DNA of 64,000 nucleotides from CAZSAT01 sp964604675 (lineage in GTDB: Bacteria > Myxococcota_A > UBA796 > CAJQPC01), in assembly GCA_964604675.1 (NCBI GenBank), contig CAZSAT010000018.1, forward strand, positions 1-64,000, written 5' to 3'. Positions 61,728 to 64,000 of the stretch are shown piece by piece (the stretch's first letter is position 1; every line of letters begins with the position of its first letter). The notes under the pieces were generated by a model, which was given only the letters and a program-made list of their open reading frames with translations, ran no database searches and was not told the origin of the DNA. A program made the position numbers and the translations under genes.

Positions 61728-62591
61728 ATGCGCCGTATGAGACTCAAGGATGCAGCCACCAAGGCGAGCTACGCTGAGCAGCTCGAGCCTGGACTTCGGG
61801 CGGAGCGTCTGGAACGCTCCGAGGTCTTCGTGCTGAAAGAGGGCGGTGCCGTCAAGGTCGGGCTTCGCCTGGAAGAGGCCGGGCTGAAGCAGCGCGTGAT
61901 CTACCCGGTGTCTGTGGCCGAGGGCGCCGAGGTGTCCGCCGACGAGGTCGCGGGTCTGATCAAGTCCGCGGTGAACCTCTGCAAGCGCGAACGCATTCGG
62001 CGACTGGAGTGCCAGGTTCCGCCCGAGCTGGCTGGTCTGATGTCCGTGGGGCTCGAGGCCGCAGGCTTCCTGGACGAAGGCGTCTTGCACCACTTCGAGG
62101 CGCCGATCAGCGCGTTTGCCGAGGAGGATGCGGGCACGCCCTTCTTCTGGCGCACCATGGTCGAGGTCGGCCCCAACGTGGCGATGGCCATGCTGGAACG
62201 GGTCAGCGAAGAAGACCCCCACGGCACCGAGGAGAAGGGCCTGAACCCCGAAGAGGAGCTCGAGATCCTGCTCGACGACTCGCTCTGGGTGGCCTGCAGG
62301 AACAGCGTGCAGATCGGGTACTACGACGGCGATGCCGGCAGCTTCGTGGCGTGCCTGGTCGATCGCCACACCACCACCGCGCGCATCGGCTACATGGGCC
62401 TCACCTGGCGGAACCGCAACCGGAAGCTCTGCCACTGGCTGCTCGAACGCGCTGGCGTCATCGCCCACGAAGAGAACGCCACCAAGGTCCAGAGCGCGGC
62501 CTTCGCCGATCAGCCCAAGGTCATCTCGGTCCACAAGTCGATGGGTTTCACCGAGATCGGCTCCGTGAACTTCTGGGAGTGGCGGCCCTAG
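61728..62591 (+). CDS. GNAT-family acetyltransferase-like protein
   Basis: This 287-residue protein has two GNAT-like halves. The C-terminal one is clearer: ACLVDRHTTTARIGYMGLTWRNRNRKLCHWLLERAG contains the strand and the R/Q-x-x-G-like acetyl-CoA loop region, and HKSMGFTEIGSVNFWEW is a typical ending. The substrate is unknown. ATG at 61728 follows the preceding TAG without a gap; ATG at 61737 is an alternative. Confidence 0.75.
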   Translation: MRRMRLKDAATKASYAEQLEPGLRAERLERSEVFVLKEGGAVKVGLRLEEAGLKQRVIYPVSVAEGAEVSADEVAGLIKSAVNLCKRERIRRLECQVPPELAGLMSVGLEAAGFLDEGVLHHFEAPISAFAEEDAGTPFFWRTMVEVGPNVAMAMLERVSEEDPHGTEEKGLNPEEELEILLDDSLWVACRNSVQIGYYDGDAGSFVACLVDRHTTTARIGYMGLTWRNRNRKLCHWLLERAGVIAHEENATKVQSAAFADQPKVISVHKSMGFTEIGSVNFWEWRP

Positions 62592-62595
62592 TCGC

Positions 62596-64000
62596 CTACA
62601 CCGCGAGGGGCAGGCGCACCTCGACGAGCAGGCCTCCCTCCGGGTGGTTGGCCGCGAAGACCTCGCTGTTCATCCGACGCACGAGCCCGCTGACCAGGGC
62701 GAGGCCGATGCCCGTTCCCTTGGTGGTGCGCGTGAGCTCACGCTCCCCACGGAAGAAGGGCGCGAAGATGTGCCTGAGCTGCCGCTCCGGCACGCCGGGC
62801 CCGTGGTCGCGAACCTGCAGCACCATCGCGTCATCGGATCGAGCACAGTGCACCACCACCTCGGCGGGCTCGGCACCCTTGCCGAACTTGATGGCGTTGT
62901 CGACCAGGTTGACCAGCACCTGCAGCAGCGCATCGTGGTCGTACAGCGCTGGGGGCAGGTCCTCGTCGATGTCGATGCTCAGCGTCACGCCCTCGGCGCG
63001 TGCGTGGGGCCCGAGGATGCGCAGAAGGTCCGCGATGACCTCGCCAGGCCGCCCCGCCTCCAGCACGACGGGGCGGTCGTCGCGCTCCAGCCGGCTCAGC
63101 TCAAGCACGTTGCCGATCAGCCGTGACAGCCGCTCGCCCTCGCTCGCCATCGTCGCGTAGTAGGTCCGCCTGCTGCCATCGGGCACCATGCCGTCCCGCA
63201 GCATCTCGGCGTAGAGGCGGATCGAGGTCAACGGGGTCTTCAGCTCGTGGCTCACCGCGGCGACGAAGTCGTTCCTCCGGCGTGCGAAGTCCACGACCAC
63301 CGCGACGCTCCGGTGGACGACCACCAGGCCGACCAGCGTGACCACGGCGAGCAGCGTCGCGAGCTGGAACAGCGTGCGTTCGCCCGTGGGGCCGTCGCCG
63401 ATGGCTCCCACGCTCGCGGTCGCGCCGAGCGCGGTGAAGGGCTCCGCGAAGGCGTGATCGAAGCGGTAGTCGGCCGGGTGCGACGCGCCGAGGTGCTGCC
63501 CGTCCAAGGTCCACCTCAGGACGACCGAGGGGGCGAGCGGGCCCCCCAGGATCTCGCGCTCGAGGTGACGGGCGAGCTCGTGCAGGGACAGGACCACGCC
63601 CTGGAGGTGGTTGGCTTCCCCCACCCGGACCGTGCGGATCAGGGCGAGGTGCTGGTCGTCGATCCGCTGGGCGGCGAGCGGGCTCACCGCCACGTCGAGG
63701 GTGTGTGGCTCGGTCGCATGGGGGCGCACGGTGACGGGTGCGGCCGCGGGAACCGGGTCGCTCACCGCCGGGTCGGGCGCGGGTGGTGCGTCGACCCCGG
63801 CCTGCTGCTGCGGGCCGTCGTCCCCGGATCGGATCGGGGCCAGCTCGAGATCCCGTTCCGCGTCCAGGCGCGGGGGATCCACGAGCGCTTCGAGCCGCGC
63901 CGACGCGTTGGCGGCCTGCTCGACCACCTCGTCTTCGCTCCAGGGGGCGATCTCCTTGGACTGGAACGTGGCCACGTTCGCCGAGCCCGCGGCGATGACC
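62596..64000 (-). CDS. Sensor histidine kinase, 5' end outside the window
   Basis: About 468 codons of the C-terminal part are visible. A large extracytoplasmic region rich in Ala/Pro leads to one membrane helix (FQLATLLAVVTLVGLVVV), then a HisKA domain with AAVSHELKTPLTSIRLYAEML and a HATPase_c domain with N box LVNLVDNAIKFG, DHGPGVP, FFRGER and GTGIGLALV. It should autophosphorylate on the H-box histidine and pass the phosphate to a response regulator, which is not in the window. The frame is open to the window edge; a GTG at 63975 is not likely to be the true start. Confidence 0.92.
   Translation of the reverse strand, partial: VIAAGSANVATFQSKEIAPWSEDEVVEQAANASARLEALVDPPRLDAERDLELAPIRSGDDGPQQQAGVDAPPAPDPAVSDPVPAAAPVTVRPHATEPHTLDVAVSPLAAQRIDDQHLALIRTVRVGEANHLQGVVLSLHELARHLEREILGGPLAPSVVLRWTLDGQHLGASHPADYRFDHAFAEPFTALGATASVGAIGDGPTGERTLFQLATLLAVVTLVGLVVVHRSVAVVVDFARRRNDFVAAVSHELKTPLTSIRLYAEMLRDGMVPDGSRRTYYATMASEGERLSRLIGNVLELSRLERDDRPVVLEAGRPGEVIADLLRILGPHARAEGVTLSIDIDEDLPPALYDHDALLQVLVNLVDNAIKFGKGAEPAEVVVHCARSDDAMVLQVRDHGPGVPERQLRHIFAPFFRGERELTRTTKGTGIGLALVSGLVRRMNSEVFAANHPEGGLLVEVRLPLAV

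Overview
This 64 kb window is G+C-rich chromosomal DNA, by eye about 70% G+C, with little intergenic space. It looks like a myxobacterium-like Gram-negative, probably an uncultured member of the Myxococcota. The evidence is: large Ser/Thr kinase–ATPase–TPR signalling proteins; calcium/metal-binding MopE-type repeat proteins; C-termini resembling the MYXO-CTERM sorting signal; many secreted lipoproteins; and outer-membrane and lipid A functions (LpxD, an MsbA-like exporter, OmpA). The phylum assignment is an inference. There is one complete tRNA gene (Arg, CCU). I see no rRNA and no CRISPR array.

Layout. 1-5.9 kb: a partial DUF255 thioredoxin-fold protein, a divergent kinase–ATPase–TPR protein and a solitary Dam-type methylase. 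6.2-13.3 kb: two MopE-repeat surface proteins around a porin-like protein and a class II aldolase. 13.4-16.9 kb: a coupled minus-strand operon of a lipoprotein, a ComEC-type metallo-beta-lactamase protein, a ComEA-like helix-hairpin-helix protein and a TGS1-like methyltransferase. 17-25.7 kb: an FGE-fold lipoprotein, a GT39-like transferase, a SCO copper protein, a 1448-residue pseudokinase/sensor kinase and a PHP lipoprotein. 25.7-26.9 kb: tRNA-Arg followed by a ~1.1 kb insertion bounded by a 44-bp repeat of the tRNA 3' part, carrying a DUF4258/DUF2283-type gene pair. 27-33.4 kb: two sulfatase-superfamily lipoproteins, a CotH-like lipoprotein and a KAS–ACP–LpxD operon. 33.4-42 kb: a second kinase–ATPase–TPR protein, an EamA transporter, an OmpA lipoprotein, a barrel-like/START-like pair and a FadR-type regulator with a fatty acid hydroxylase. 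42-50.8 kb: an NlpC/P60-like surface protein, a hydantoinase and a five-gene export cluster (two paralogous lipoproteins, a CxxCH protein, a Tat-exported DUF1501 protein and a mono-haem lipoprotein). 50.7-64 kb: an ABC exporter, two M23 peptidases, a voltage-sensor-type K+ channel, an ASPIC/UnbV protein, a DUF938 methyltransferase, a second mono-haem lipoprotein, a phosphotransferase, an alpha/beta hydrolase, a GNAT enzyme and a partial sensor histidine kinase.

Themes. Most genes serve the cell envelope or signalling. Three patterns run through the window. (1) Many first-of-unit genes lack a Shine-Dalgarno sequence and have a TANNNT hexamer exactly 6 nt before the start codon, which predicts leaderless mRNAs. 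(2) Operon genes are packed with 4-nt NTGA start/stop overlaps, including two that seem to use CTG as start. (3) Lipoprotein leaders are extremely short, often 6-10 residues before the Cys, with no basic residues. The strongest candidates for an undescribed system are the mini-island in tRNA-Arg and the five-gene export cluster; the leaderless-promoter pattern is the best supported general observation.
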